From an uncultured Clostridia bacterium (GTDB taxonomy: Bacteria > Bacillota > Clostridia > Christensenellales > Borkfalkiaceae): a stretch of DNA of 64,000 bases. The notes below the pieces were generated by a model. The model saw nothing but the letters and a program-made list of their open reading frames with translations. It had not been told where the DNA came from and did no database searches. Every line of letters starts with the position of its first letter. Positions within the stretch are counted from its first letter, which is position 1. Positions 31,756 through 40,493 of the stretch are shown in pieces. The stretch is from assembly GCA_947624965.1 (NCBI GenBank), contig CANQMN010000006.1, positions 32,399-96,398 of the forward strand, written 5' to 3'. The translations under genes and the position numbers were made by a program.

Positions 31756-32022
31756 TCAGCGCAACCAGAGCCAAATGAGGAGCGCCGTGAGCGCAAACGC
31801 GGCGATAATGACGAGCATCCTCGGCAACATCACCGCAAACATGGCGCGGATCATGGCGCGCCGCTCCTTGCGGGAGAAATCGCTCTGCCCCTTCTCCTTC
31901 GCGACGCGCTTGTTTTCGCGGTTCATAAAGAACGCGCGGCGATATCCCGGGAGCTCCTCCCCCGTCATGGGCGCGATCGTCCTGCCGTCGTCCCAATCTT
32001 CCTTTTTCTCTTTCTTGCGCAT
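31756..32022 (-). CDS. Small membrane protein of unknown function
   Basis: 88 residues. A charged cytoplasmic N-terminal part (about 1-60, with EELPGYRRAFFMNRENKR) is followed by one hydrophobic segment (AMFAVMLPRMLVIIAAFALTALLIWLWL). The family is not recognised by name. The predicted -10 box TATAAT ends only 6 nt before the ATG, which places the transcription start at the A of the start codon; there is no ribosome binding site. A second frame over the same DNA (31718-31996) is judged a shadow. Confidence 0.65.
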   Translation of the reverse strand: MRKKEKKEDWDDGRTIAPMTGEELPGYRRAFFMNRENKRVAKEKGQSDFSRKERRAMIRAMFAVMLPRMLVIIAAFALTALLIWLWLR

Positions 32023-32028
32023 ATCGTG

Positions 32029-32057
32029 ATTATACCATATCCGTGCGGGAAATGCAA
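32029..32057 (-). promoter_or_regulatory. Promoter abutting the small membrane protein start codon
   Basis: TTGCAT (32057-32052), 17-bp spacer, TATAAT (32034-32029). Six nt separate it from the ATG, implying a leaderless mRNA. Confidence 0.65.
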
Positions 32058-32073
32058 CTTGCTTTCGTCGGGG

Positions 32074-32100
32074 AAAAATCGGCGCAGACGCGCCGATTTT
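32074..32100. terminator. Terminator of the oligopeptide operon
   Basis: ATCGGCGC and GCGCCGAT with a 4-nt loop, flanked by A-run and T-run, directly after the oppF stop. Confidence 0.85.
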
Positions 32101-33099
32101 TTATTCCTGCGGATATTTGTGGCAAGCGACGAAATGTCCGTTGCCGTAATCCCGATAGACGGGGGCGACTTCCTTGCAGATGTCCATACATTCGCGGCAA
32201 CGGGTGTGAAATTTGCACCCTGTGGGCGGATTTGCGGGGGAAGGGATATCTCCCTCCAAAATGATGCGGTTCATCTTTACGTCGGGATCGGGCACGGGCA
32301 CGGCGGAAAAGAGCGCCTGCGTATAGGGGTGCATGGGGTTGTTGAACAGGTCCTCCTTGGAGGCGTATTCCACCATGCTGCCGAGATACATTACGCCGAC
32401 CTCGTTGGAAATGTGTTCGACGACGGAAAGATCGTGCGAGATGAAGATGTAGGCGAGATTGTCCCGCTCTTGCAGGTCCTTGAACAGATTGATGACCTGC
32501 GCCTGAATGGACACGTCCAGCGCGGAGACGGGCTCGTCGCAGATGACGATCTTGGGACGGAGCGCAAGCGCCTTCGCGATGCAGATGCGCTGGCGCTGAC
32601 CGCCCGAAAATTCGTGCGGGTAGCGCTCGAAATAGTGCGGTTGCAGACCACATTGCTTCATGATGTCGATGATGTAATCCTTATACTCCGACTTCGGCAC
32701 GATTTTGTGCACGCGCACTGCCTCGCCGATGATCTCCCCCACGGGAAGTCGCGGCGACAGCGAGGAATAGGGGTCCTGAAAGATCATCTGGAAATTGGGG
32801 CGGAGCTTTCTCAACTTCTCCCCTTTGAGCTTGGAGATATCCTGCCCTTCAAAGAGGATCTCGCCGTCCGTTACGTCGTAGAGGCGGAGGACCGTTCTCC
32901 CCATCGTCGTCTTGCCGCAACCGGACTCGCCCACGATCCCGACCGTCTTGCCCGCGTCCAGCGTGAACGAAATGTCGTCCACCGCGCGCAAAAATTTGCG
33001 GTCTCTTTTCAGAAAACTCTTATTGATCTGGAAGTATTTTTTGAGGTGGTTGACTTCGAGGAGGTGCGTCTGTTCCGCCGTTACGGGAATTTCGCTCAT
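32101..33099 (-). CDS. oppF: Oligopeptide ABC transporter ATPase OppF
   Basis: 332 residues from the ATG at 33099, which overlaps the oppD stop as ATGA and has GGAGG 7-8 nt upstream. Motifs: Walker A GESGCGKT, Q-loop FQDPYSSLSPR, signature FSGGQRQR, Walker B IVICDEPVSALD, H-loop SHD. The C-terminal oligopeptide-transporter extension includes the Cys-rich CKFHTRCRECMDIC. Unlike its partner OppD it has normal length. It pairs with OppD to power peptide import. Confidence 0.95.
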   Translation of the reverse strand: MSEIPVTAEQTHLLEVNHLKKYFQINKSFLKRDRKFLRAVDDISFTLDAGKTVGIVGESGCGKTTMGRTVLRLYDVTDGEILFEGQDISKLKGEKLRKLRPNFQMIFQDPYSSLSPRLPVGEIIGEAVRVHKIVPKSEYKDYIIDIMKQCGLQPHYFERYPHEFSGGQRQRICIAKALALRPKIVICDEPVSALDVSIQAQVINLFKDLQERDNLAYIFISHDLSVVEHISNEVGVMYLGSMVEYASKEDLFNNPMHPYTQALFSAVPVPDPDVKMNRIILEGDIPSPANPPTGCKFHTRCRECMDICKEVAPVYRDYGNGHFVACHKYPQE

Positions 33100-35183
33100 T
33101 TCGTTTCCTCCGTGCTCTTTTCGGTCTTTTTCCGCGCGGGCTTTTTCGCCTTTGCCTTCGCCGCTTCCTCTTCCGCGCGCGCCTGCGCCTCGCGCTCCCG
33201 CAGCGTCTCCTCCGCGCGCCAGCACGCCACATAGTGCGTGGGGCTCACCTGAATGAGCGGAGGATAGTCTCCCGCGCATTTTTCACAGCGGCGGTTGCAC
33301 CTGCCGCGGAAATAGCAATAGGAAGGCATGTTGATCGGGTTGGGTACGTTGCCGGGAATGCTGTAAAGGCGGTCTACCTTGCGGCGGACGACGGGCTTGC
33401 TCTTCTGCAACCCGACGGTGTACGGATGGAGCGGATCCTTGAAGATCTCGTTCACCGTGCCCTTTTCCACGATGCGCCCCGCGTACATGACGACGACGTA
33501 GTCCACCATCTCCGCGATGACGCCGAGGTCGTGCGTGATGAGCATGATGCTCCCGCTGATCTTTTGCTTGACGTCGCGCAAAAGGTCGAGGATCTGCGCC
33601 TGAATGGTAACGTCGAGCGCGGTCGTGGGTTCGTCCGCGATGATGAGTTTGGGATTGCAGCAGAGCGCCATTGCGATCATGACGCGTTGCCGCATGCCGC
33701 CCGAAAGCTGGTGGGGATACGATTTATAGACATGCTCGGGCATGGCGATGCCGACAAGTTCGAGCATTTCCAGACTGCGCGCCTTCGCGTCCGCCTTCGT
33801 CGCGCCGTTGACATGCAGAAGGGTGACCTCGTCCAACTGATACCCGATGGTGAACACGGGGTTGAGGGAGGTCATCGGCTCCTGGAAGATCATCGCGATC
33901 TCCCTGCCGCGGATGGAAGTCATGTCCTTGACGGGCATCTTCGTGACATCGTACACGACGTTCTTCGTCTCGAACATCGCTCCGCCGTTCTCGTCGCGCA
34001 ACTGGACGGGTTTTTTGCAAACTTTGAGGCGGACGGGTCCTTCCTCCCCTTCGCCCGAGCATACGGGGCTCTTTCTGCCGCGCTCGTCCGTTTCGTGCAC
34101 GACGTTTCCCTTTTCGTCGCGCGCATAGACGGGGACCTTCTTCGTCCCGACGAACGTTACCGTCTCCTCGGTCGCCGTGCGGACGGGCTCCTCGCAAAGG
34201 ACGCCGTCCTTCGTCTCGTAGGCGACGAGCGTCTCGCCCTCCCCGTTTTTGCGGAACACGGGAACGAGCGTCTCCGCGCAGAGCAAAACTTTCTCCTCCG
34301 CGACGCGCTTTTTCCCCTCCTCTCCCGTCATCCGAAAGACGGGGGAAAGCTGCCCGTTCGGCGCGGTCTTGGCGACGAGCCGACCTTCTTCGTCCCGCAA
34401 GAATACGGGGCGCACGACTTTTTTGCCCGTGCGCGTCTCGATGCGCTTCTCCTGCCCGATGCCGACCGTCTGCTGTTTTATGCGGAGCGAGACGGGGTCG
34501 AACTTGACGCAAAAGACGCCGTCTACATATTCCGTTTCGTACACGGGAAAGGCGTTCCCCTCCCCATCCTCTTCAAAGAGATAGCCGTGCTTTCCGCGCT
34601 TGAAGGCGGGGAGCCAAGCCCAGCCCGCCGTCTCCACCGTCTCGCTCTCCTTTTCGGGCGCGGCGGCGAGCGGCTCGCACGTTAAAACGATCTCCGAGCA
34701 GAGGAGCTCTTCCCCGTCCTTTGCATAACAGGGGACGGCGCGCCCCTTCTCGTCGCGCTGAAATTCCTGCGACTTGAAGCGGATACTGCCCGAAACGATC
34801 TGTCCGCTCGGTCCCTGCACGAGCTGCATGAGGGAGAGGCTGGAAACGGATTTCCCGCAGCCCGATTCGCCCACGACGCCCACGGTAGAGCCCTGCGGCA
34901 CGTCGTAAGAGACGCCGTTGACCGCCTTTACGACGCCGTTATCGGTGTAGAAATAGGTATGAAGGTCCTCAAACTCCACGATGTTACGATTGTCGCGCAT
35001 CTGCGTTACGTAATCCTCGCGGCGGTAGGAGGCGCGCTTCTTTTGCAGCTCCTTTACGGCTTCGCGGTTTTCCTTCGCGATCCTGCGGGATTCCTTCCCG
35101 GAGATATAGTGTTTTACTTCCTTTTCGCTCTTGCCGTTCTCCTTCTCGGGAAGGGCGGCGGGCGTTTTTTCTTCTTCGCTCAT
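33096..35183 (-). CDS. oppD: Oligopeptide ABC transporter ATPase OppD with large repeat insertion
   Basis: 695 residues, about twice the usual 330-350. A charged N-terminal extension (1-65) precedes the NBD: Walker A GESGCGKS (105-112), Q-loop Q434 in [12 protein letters not shown], signature LSGGMRQR (493-500), Walker [12 protein letters not shown] (514-524), H551, and the Cys-rich C-terminal tail [14 protein letters not shown]. Walker A and the Q-loop, normally about 50-60 residues apart, are separated by 322 residues. The insert (about 140-415) is full of short degenerate repeats of the form [30 protein letters not shown] and [15 protein letters not shown], each likely a beta hairpin. All catalytic motifs remain, so the ATPase is probably active. 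A Lys/Ala/Glu tail follows residue 660. Confidence 0.92.
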   Translation of the reverse strand: MSEEEKTPAALPEKENGKSEKEVKHYISGKESRRIAKENREAVKELQKKRASYRREDYVTQMRDNRNIVEFEDLHTYFYTDNGVVKAVNGVSYDVPQGSTVGVVGESGCGKSVSSLSLMQLVQGPSGQIVSGSIRFKSQEFQRDEKGRAVPCYAKDGEELLCSEIVLTCEPLAAAPEKESETVETAGWAWLPAFKRGKHGYLFEEDGEGNAFPVYETEYVDGVFCVKFDPVSLRIKQQTVGIGQEKRIETRTGKKVVRPVFLRDEEGRLVAKTAPNGQLSPVFRMTGEEGKKRVAEEKVLLCAETLVPVFRKNGEGETLVAYETKDGVLCEEPVRTATEETVTFVGTKKVPVYARDEKGNVVHETDERGRKSPVCSGEGEEGPVRLKVCKKPVQLRDENGGAMFETKNVVYDVTKMPVKDMTSIRGREIAMIFQEPMTSLNPVFTIGYQLDEVTLLHVNGATKADAKARSLEMLELVGIAMPEHVYKSYPHQLSGGMRQRVMIAMALCCNPKLIIADEPTTALDVTIQAQILDLLRDVKQKISGSIMLITHDLGVIAEMVDYVVVMYAGRIVEKGTVNEIFKDPLHPYTVGLQKSKPVVRRKVDRLYSIPGNVPNPINMPSYCYFRGRCNRRCEKCAGDYPPLIQVSPTHYVACWRAEETLREREAQARAEEEAAKAKAKKPARKKTEKSTEETK

Positions 35184-35186
35184 CGG

Positions 35187-36281
35187 TTACCTCCTCGCCT
35201 TGGGGTCGAACGCGTCCCGAAGACCGTCGCCCACGAAGTTGAACGCAAGGACGGCGAGCACGATGCAGATGCCGGGCGAGATCCAGAGATTGGGATAGAG
35301 CGTTAGCGCCGTATTGTTCGCCGCCGCGGTGATCATGTTGCCCCACGTCGCGTACACGGTGGGAAGCCCGATCGCGAGATACCCGAGCGTCGCCTCCGTG
35401 AGAATGATGCCGCCGAGCCCCAACGTCATCGAGACGATGAGTTGCGGCATGACGTTCGGAACGAGATGTTTCACGATCTTCCGCCACGCGGGCAAACCGC
35501 TTGCCTCCGCGCTTATCATAAATTCCTGCTCCCGCAGCGACAAGATCTGCCCTCGGACGAGCCGCGCGGTGCCCGCCCAGCCGAATAGGGTGAGCATCGC
35601 CATCATGATATATAGTTTCGGCGCGCCGTCTATCCCGTTTGCGGTAAGTCCTACGCCGACGATCATGAGCATCGGCATCGTCGGCACGCATTGGAAGATA
35701 TCCACGATACGCATGATGAGCTGGTCGACCCACTTCCCGAAGTAGCCCGCGAGCCCGCCGAACAGCACGCCGAGGACGGTTTCCAGCACGACGACGACGA
35801 GCCCCACCGTGAGCGAGATCCTGCCGCCGTACATGAGACGGGAGAATACGTCGTACCCCTTTTCGTCCGTCCCCAAAAGGTGCGTGGGTGAAGGCGGACG
35901 GTAGTTGCTCGGCGTATACTGCTGGATATCGTAGACGATGTGTTCGTTGCCCTCTTCGTCCGTATAGACGATCTCCGTATAGGCGGATTCGTTGGAGACG
36001 GACGTCTTATCCTGTTCCTGCTCTCCCCAAATGAAGGGCAAAAACGTGAGCGTGGGTCCCAAAAAGGAGAAAACGAACAGCACGATGAGGATCACGAGCC
36101 CCGTTACGGAGAGCTTGGAGCGGAAGAACCGCTTCAACACCATGCGCCCCGGGGAGAGCGTGCGCGTTGTTACCTCTTCCACTTCGTCCTCGAAGGGCGC
36201 GTCCTGTTCCGCGGCGCTTGCCGCCTGTTCTTCGGGCAGAAGTTCTGTTTCCGAAACGATCTTCTTTTCTTCTTCTTCCAT
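35187..36281 (-). CDS. oppC: Oligopeptide ABC transporter permease OppC
   Basis: 364 residues. An acidic N-terminus (about 1-45) precedes the first membrane helix (LSVTGLVILIVLFVFSFLG); five further helices follow. The family landmarks HLLGTDEKGYDVFSRLMYGGRISL and the EAA-like loop EASGLPAWRKIVKHLVPNVMP are present. The first extracytoplasmic loop carries an added IVYTDEEGNEHIVYD hairpin of the same style as the repeats in OppD. It lies 3 nt from oppD and 10 nt from oppB. Confidence 0.93.
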   Translation of the reverse strand: MEEEEKKIVSETELLPEEQAASAAEQDAPFEDEVEEVTTRTLSPGRMVLKRFFRSKLSVTGLVILIVLFVFSFLGPTLTFLPFIWGEQEQDKTSVSNESAYTEIVYTDEEGNEHIVYDIQQYTPSNYRPPSPTHLLGTDEKGYDVFSRLMYGGRISLTVGLVVVVLETVLGVLFGGLAGYFGKWVDQLIMRIVDIFQCVPTMPMLMIVGVGLTANGIDGAPKLYIMMAMLTLFGWAGTARLVRGQILSLREQEFMISAEASGLPAWRKIVKHLVPNVMPQLIVSMTLGLGGIILTEATLGYLAIGLPTVYATWGNMITAAANNTALTLYPNLWISPGICIVLAVLAFNFVGDGLRDAFDPKARR

Positions 36282-36291
36282 GACTTCTCCC

Positions 36292-37776
36292 CTATTTCGT
36301 AAGTTTCACGCGCGGATCGACGACCGCGTACATGAGGTCGCTGAGCAGGGTGCCGATGACCGTCATAATGGCAAGGAACATATTGTATCCCATGATGAAC
36401 GGCACATCGGCGACGATCAAAGCGTCGTAAGCGAGTTTCCCGATCCCCTCGATCGCGAATACTTGCTCTGTGATCATCGCGCCGCCGAACAGCGAAGGCA
36501 GGATGCCCGCCATGAGCGTAACGAGCGGGATCATCGTGTTGCGGAACGCGTGCTTGTAGATGACGGAGCGCTCCGAAAGCCCCTTGGCGCGAGCGGTGCG
36601 GATATAGTCCGCATTGAGCACTTCGAGGGTGTTCGTGCGCGTGTAGCGCATGAGCGAACCGACGGAGAGCACGACGAGGACGAACATGGGCAAGACCATG
36701 TGCCACAGCACGTCGCCGAACACGACGTACCACGGCGCGCCGAAGGACATGTTCGATGTGAGCCCGCCGACCTCGAACCATCCCAATTCGACCGCGAACA
36801 CGCGGATAACGATCGCGCCGAGGAAGAAGGTGGGAAGGGAGATCCCCATGAGCGAGACGACGGTTACGGTATAGTCCACCACGCCGTACTGGTGGGTCGC
36901 CGCCTTGATGCCGAGCGGAATGGCGATGAGGAACTGCAAGATCGTCGCGACGAACATGATGCCGAAGGAAATGCCCATATTCTCGACGATGACCGTCCCC
37001 ACGGGCTGTTTGTATTTGAACGACATGCCCAAATCGCCCTGCAAGAGATTGCCGAGCCAAGTGAAATATCCGCCGAGAACGGCGCCCGCCTTATCCCAGA
37101 AGGAAGCGACGGAATATGCGGAGCCGAGCGCGTACTGCGTTCCCCCCACCGTTACGGAGACGGAATATGCGCCGCTTTCCCCGTTGTAGACGAGGTCGTA
37201 TGTACCGACTTGGATGAGTTCGAGCTCTTCTTGCATCTGAATGGTGGAATCGTCCTCGGTCTTGTTTTCCGTCTTGTCGTCTGCATTTTCGTCCTCGACG
37301 ACGTCCACGGAGCCGCTCGATTTCACGAGCATGAGCCGATACAGATTGCCGACGACGGAGGGCGCGTCGAGATAGATACGGTAGACCTTCCCGTCCGCCT
37401 CCCCTTCATAGGAACCTTTGAACCACGTTACCGCCGCGGACAGCCTGTCCGATTCGAGCGCTTCGGGCGCGGTCGCGACGAGAAACCGCTCGTAATCGCT
37501 CTCCTTCACGTTCTTGCGGAAACGGATGTCGGAATATTCGTTCCCCTCGCCGAGCGTAACGTCGAGATACGCCTCCGGCATGTTCAAGCCGTACAGCCCC
37601 TTGATACGGTCGATATCGCCCTGCGTCATCGTGCCCTGCGCGACCGCCGAGGAATACTGGTTATCCACGTAGTCGGTGGGCATCATCCGCGCGAGCGCGT
37701 AAATGATGATGGAGACGCCGAGCAAAATCACGACGGCAAGGAGCAATCGCTTGACGATGTATTTCACTGTATCCAT
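36292..37776 (-). CDS. oppB: Oligopeptide ABC transporter permease OppB with extracytoplasmic insertion
   Basis: 494 residues against about 305-340 for the family. The first helix (about 9-28) is followed by the start of the conserved LGLDxPxxxQY segment (KGLYGLNMPEAYL, 59-71), then about 160 extra residues (72-232), then its continuation YFTWLGNLLQGDLGMSF (237-253). The remaining five helices and the EAA loop (ARAKGLSERSVIYKHAFRNTMIP) are normal. The insert is acidic and beta-rich and should lie outside the membrane, next to OppA. A hairpin separates it from oppA upstream. Confidence 0.92.
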   Translation of the reverse strand: MDTVKYIVKRLLLAVVILLGVSIIIYALARMMPTDYVDNQYSSAVAQGTMTQGDIDRIKGLYGLNMPEAYLDVTLGEGNEYSDIRFRKNVKESDYERFLVATAPEALESDRLSAAVTWFKGSYEGEADGKVYRIYLDAPSVVGNLYRLMLVKSSGSVDVVEDENADDKTENKTEDDSTIQMQEELELIQVGTYDLVYNGESGAYSVSVTVGGTQYALGSAYSVASFWDKAGAVLGGYFTWLGNLLQGDLGMSFKYKQPVGTVIVENMGISFGIMFVATILQFLIAIPLGIKAATHQYGVVDYTVTVVSLMGISLPTFFLGAIVIRVFAVELGWFEVGGLTSNMSFGAPWYVVFGDVLWHMVLPMFVLVVLSVGSLMRYTRTNTLEVLNADYIRTARAKGLSERSVIYKHAFRNTMIPLVTLMAGILPSLFGGAMITEQVFAIEGIGKLAYDALIVADVPFIMGYNMFLAIMTVIGTLLSDLMYAVVDPRVKLTK

Positions 37777-37791
37777 AAAACCTGCCTTTTA

Positions 37792-37826
37792 ACGCCGAAA
37801 AGACGAGTTGCCCCGTCTTTCGGCGT
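37792..37826 (-). other. Intercistronic hairpin between oppA and oppB
   Basis: ACGCCGAAAAGACG pairs with CGTCTTTCGGCGT (one bulge) just after the oppA stop. It probably stabilises the upstream oppA mRNA or partially terminates, giving excess binding protein. Confidence 0.6.
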
Positions 37827-37844
37827 CGCTGCCGTAAATTTCGG

Positions 37845-40460
37845 TTAATTGAACGTAACTTCCCAGATGTGCGAGAGCAGTCCGTTGTACGGTCCGCACT
37901 TATCTGCGGGCATCATGGAATCGCGGTCCAACACGTCGGTGAAGGCGAACATATCCTTTCTCTGATAGGTGGGGAATTCGACGGCGAGCTCCATCACGAG
38001 GTCGAGCGCGGTCTTATACCGTTCTTTACGGATCGTCTGGTCGTCCGTCTTGCGCGCCTGCTCGATGATCGAGCTCAACTGGGTAACGATGCCCCACTCG
38101 TAGCTGTACAGGCTGGATTGCTGGGCGCGCATGTAGGGATAGCCCCAGTTGTTTATGCTCGTCGCGTTGGAATCCTTATGATAGACCTGATACATATCGG
38201 GGTCTACCGCCGCCGTCCACGCAGCCGCCCACACCTCCAATTTTCCCGTGGTGAGATCGGAGAGCGCGGTGGCGGATTGCACGACTTTCACGTCGAACCC
38301 GATACTGTTGAGAAGCGCCCTCGCGTCGAGGAACACGCGGTAAGCGGGGTGATCGGTGCTCGCGCCCGCGATGGTGAAGGTGTAGTCGAGACGGTCCGTC
38401 CCGTAGCCCGGGATCTCCTTCTGGTAGACGCCGTTGACCTTCGTATAGCCGTCATTTATTATCATTTGCTCAATTTGATAACCCGTCGCGTCGAACGCAT
38501 AGCTCGTGCCGTCGTCCTTCGAGGTATACGTCGTCGCGGCTTCGGGATACGCCCAGCTCGCCTTGGACATGGAGCGGTAGATGGGCTCCGCAAGTCCGCC
38601 CGCGTAATAATCGTTGAAGATGGTGCTCGTATTGAACGACTTGATGATCGCGCGGCGCACGATGATGTTGGGCACGAAGTGCGCGTTGATGCCGATGTAG
38701 CCGTAGCCGGACGTCTGGTATTCTTCGTGGTTGACCTTGCCGCTCAACGCGGTGATGTTCTCCTGCGTCGCGCTGGGTTCGCCGAAGTCGATGCCTCCGC
38801 TGATGAGCTGGTTGATGATCTGGTCGGCGGCGACGACGCGGTATTGCATGTACTTTATCTTCGCGTTCTCGATCCCGTCGCCCACCGTCGTGAACTGATC
38901 GTTGCGCTCGTAGTACACTCTGCCGAGGCTCATGAAGTCCGCGCCGCTCTCCGCGGGCGTGCCGTCCGAAGAGGACGCCTTATAGGGACCCGCGCCGACG
39001 GGAAGCCCGACTTTGCCGGGCGCGTTGAGAATATCCGTCATGAATCCGGAATCGGAGAAGGGCAACCCGAAGTTTCCGTTTTCCGCATCGAACGCGTCGA
39101 CATATTCTTTGCTGGAATAGTAGTGCATGGGCGCGACGCTGAACGCGAGGTTCCAAAGGGTCTTGGGGTCTACGCCGCGGATCTTCACTTGAAGGATGTC
39201 GCACTCTTCGCCGAGCGACTTGTTGCCCTGCAACGTATCCGAACGCAACGTCGTAATGCCGCTGACGCTCTTTACGACGCGGTCCACGGAGCTGAAATAG
39301 TTCGTTCTCGCCTCCGCGGTGAACTGCGTGCGGAGTTCGTCCGCCGTCGCCCAGTAGTGCACGATCTGATCGAAGTTCTGCGCGATCGTGTGCTCGATCT
39401 GCTCCGTACCCGTGTACAGCGGCGAGAAATAGCCGTTGAACACGTAATCGACCGCCCAGTTCTGCGTGAGCACGTCCTCCGTCGCCTCGTTCGCATGTTC
39501 TTCGAGATAGGCGTCGAGGCTCTCCTGCAACGCCACCACGTCGCCGTCCTCGTCGAAGATATAGTTGCCGTTTTCGTCCTTTTTATAGATGCCGCTACCG
39601 GGCGACGTCTCTTCGAGGAGCTCGCTCATCTGCCCGTCGTTGAACAGGAAGGGCTGCCAAGGCTGCTTAAAGCCCCAGTCGTAATACGTCTCCATCCCCG
39701 TCACCGTGGAGGTGTAGTCGCGCACGAGTTCCTCGCGGAACTTCGTTTTGGTCGTCTCATAGTCCTTGATCGCGATCTCACCGACCGTGGTCTGCTGTCC
39801 GTTCACCGTTTGGACCTCGTCCCAATTCGTATTGAGGGACTCATGGTCCAGGGGCGCGATGCCGTGATCGTAGACATATTCCGCAAGCAGCTCGATCCTG
39901 TCGTTCGCGTCGTCTATGAAGCCTTCTTCAAACTGCGTCATGCCGCTCGAAGTCGTATACTGTCCGTTGGTGCGGTACGCTTCGAGCCCCTCGAATTTGG
40001 TGGAGTAGACGGTCGCCGAGCCCGTGTACGCGGGATCGAGATAGACGTAGAGGTTGAACAAGACGTCCTTGATCGTGAGCGGCTCGCCGTCCGAGAACTT
40101 GATGCCGTTTTTGATGGCGATCTGATAGTAGGTATACCCCGTATCGTCCTCGCCGTTCTCCTCGTTGGTATGCCACGACGTGTAATCCTTCACGACGCAC
40201 GCTTCGTCCTCGCCGCAGACGAGGTTGCCGTTTTCGTCGGTGGCGAACATGCTCAACTGCGTCCATTGAAGAATGTTGGAGTCATATTGCGAGGTGGCAA
40301 AGAAGGGGTTGAACACGCGGTCGGGCTCCTGGATCGCCATCACGAAGGGACGCTGTTCGGGATCCGCTTCCTGGGACGCACAACCGACGAACACGCTCGC
40401 GCCCGAGAGGGCAAGCACCGCGGCGGTTGCGATACAGACGATTTTGCCTTGTTTTTTCAT
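37845..40460 (-). CDS. oppA: Oligopeptide-binding lipoprotein OppA (enlarged)
   Basis: 871 residues; family members usually have 540-600. A lipoprotein signal ends at C27 (FVGC). SBP_bac_5 features are present: an early GIKFSDGEPLTIKDVLFNLYVYLDP segment, VNHEEYQTSGYGYIGINAHF, the PNIIVRRAIIKSFNTSTI segment, and a late AWTAAVDPDMYQVYHKDSNATSINNWGYP. Extra material lies mainly in the middle (about 200-430), including a KKDENGNYIFDEDGDVV stretch of the same flavour as the OppD repeats. It captures peptides, or possibly other ligands, for OppBC. Second gene of the operon. Confidence 0.9.
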   Translation of the reverse strand: MKKQGKIVCIATAAVLALSGASVFVGCASQEADPEQRPFVMAIQEPDRVFNPFFATSQYDSNILQWTQLSMFATDENGNLVCGEDEACVVKDYTSWHTNEENGEDDTGYTYYQIAIKNGIKFSDGEPLTIKDVLFNLYVYLDPAYTGSATVYSTKFEGLEAYRTNGQYTTSSGMTQFEEGFIDDANDRIELLAEYVYDHGIAPLDHESLNTNWDEVQTVNGQQTTVGEIAIKDYETTKTKFREELVRDYTSTVTGMETYYDWGFKQPWQPFLFNDGQMSELLEETSPGSGIYKKDENGNYIFDEDGDVVALQESLDAYLEEHANEATEDVLTQNWAVDYVFNGYFSPLYTGTEQIEHTIAQNFDQIVHYWATADELRTQFTAEARTNYFSSVDRVVKSVSGITTLRSDTLQGNKSLGEECDILQVKIRGVDPKTLWNLAFSVAPMHYYSSKEYVDAFDAENGNFGLPFSDSGFMTDILNAPGKVGLPVGAGPYKASSSDGTPAESGADFMSLGRVYYERNDQFTTVGDGIENAKIKYMQYRVVAADQIINQLISGGIDFGEPSATQENITALSGKVNHEEYQTSGYGYIGINAHFVPNIIVRRAIIKSFNTSTIFNDYYAGGLAEPIYRSMSKASWAYPEAATTYTSKDDGTSYAFDATGYQIEQMIINDGYTKVNGVYQKEIPGYGTDRLDYTFTIAGASTDHPAYRVFLDARALLNSIGFDVKVVQSATALSDLTTGKLEVWAAAWTAAVDPDMYQVYHKDSNATSINNWGYPYMRAQQSSLYSYEWGIVTQLSSIIEQARKTDDQTIRKERYKTALDLVMELAVEFPTYQRKDMFAFTDVLDRDSMMPADKCGPYNGLLSHIWEVTFN

Positions 40461-40493
40461 ATATTTTTTTCTCCTTGATTTTCTCGGTTTTGC

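Noticed and set aside
31718..31996. A 92-codon minus-strand frame over the small membrane protein gene.
   Set aside because: It is an out-of-frame, Arg-rich translation without a membrane segment or ribosome site; the 31756-32022 frame is coherent and has a promoter.
33096..35183. OppD as two genes or a frameshifted pseudogene.
   Set aside because: A single uninterrupted frame carries all NBD motifs in order, and the extra sequence has regular repeats rather than decay.
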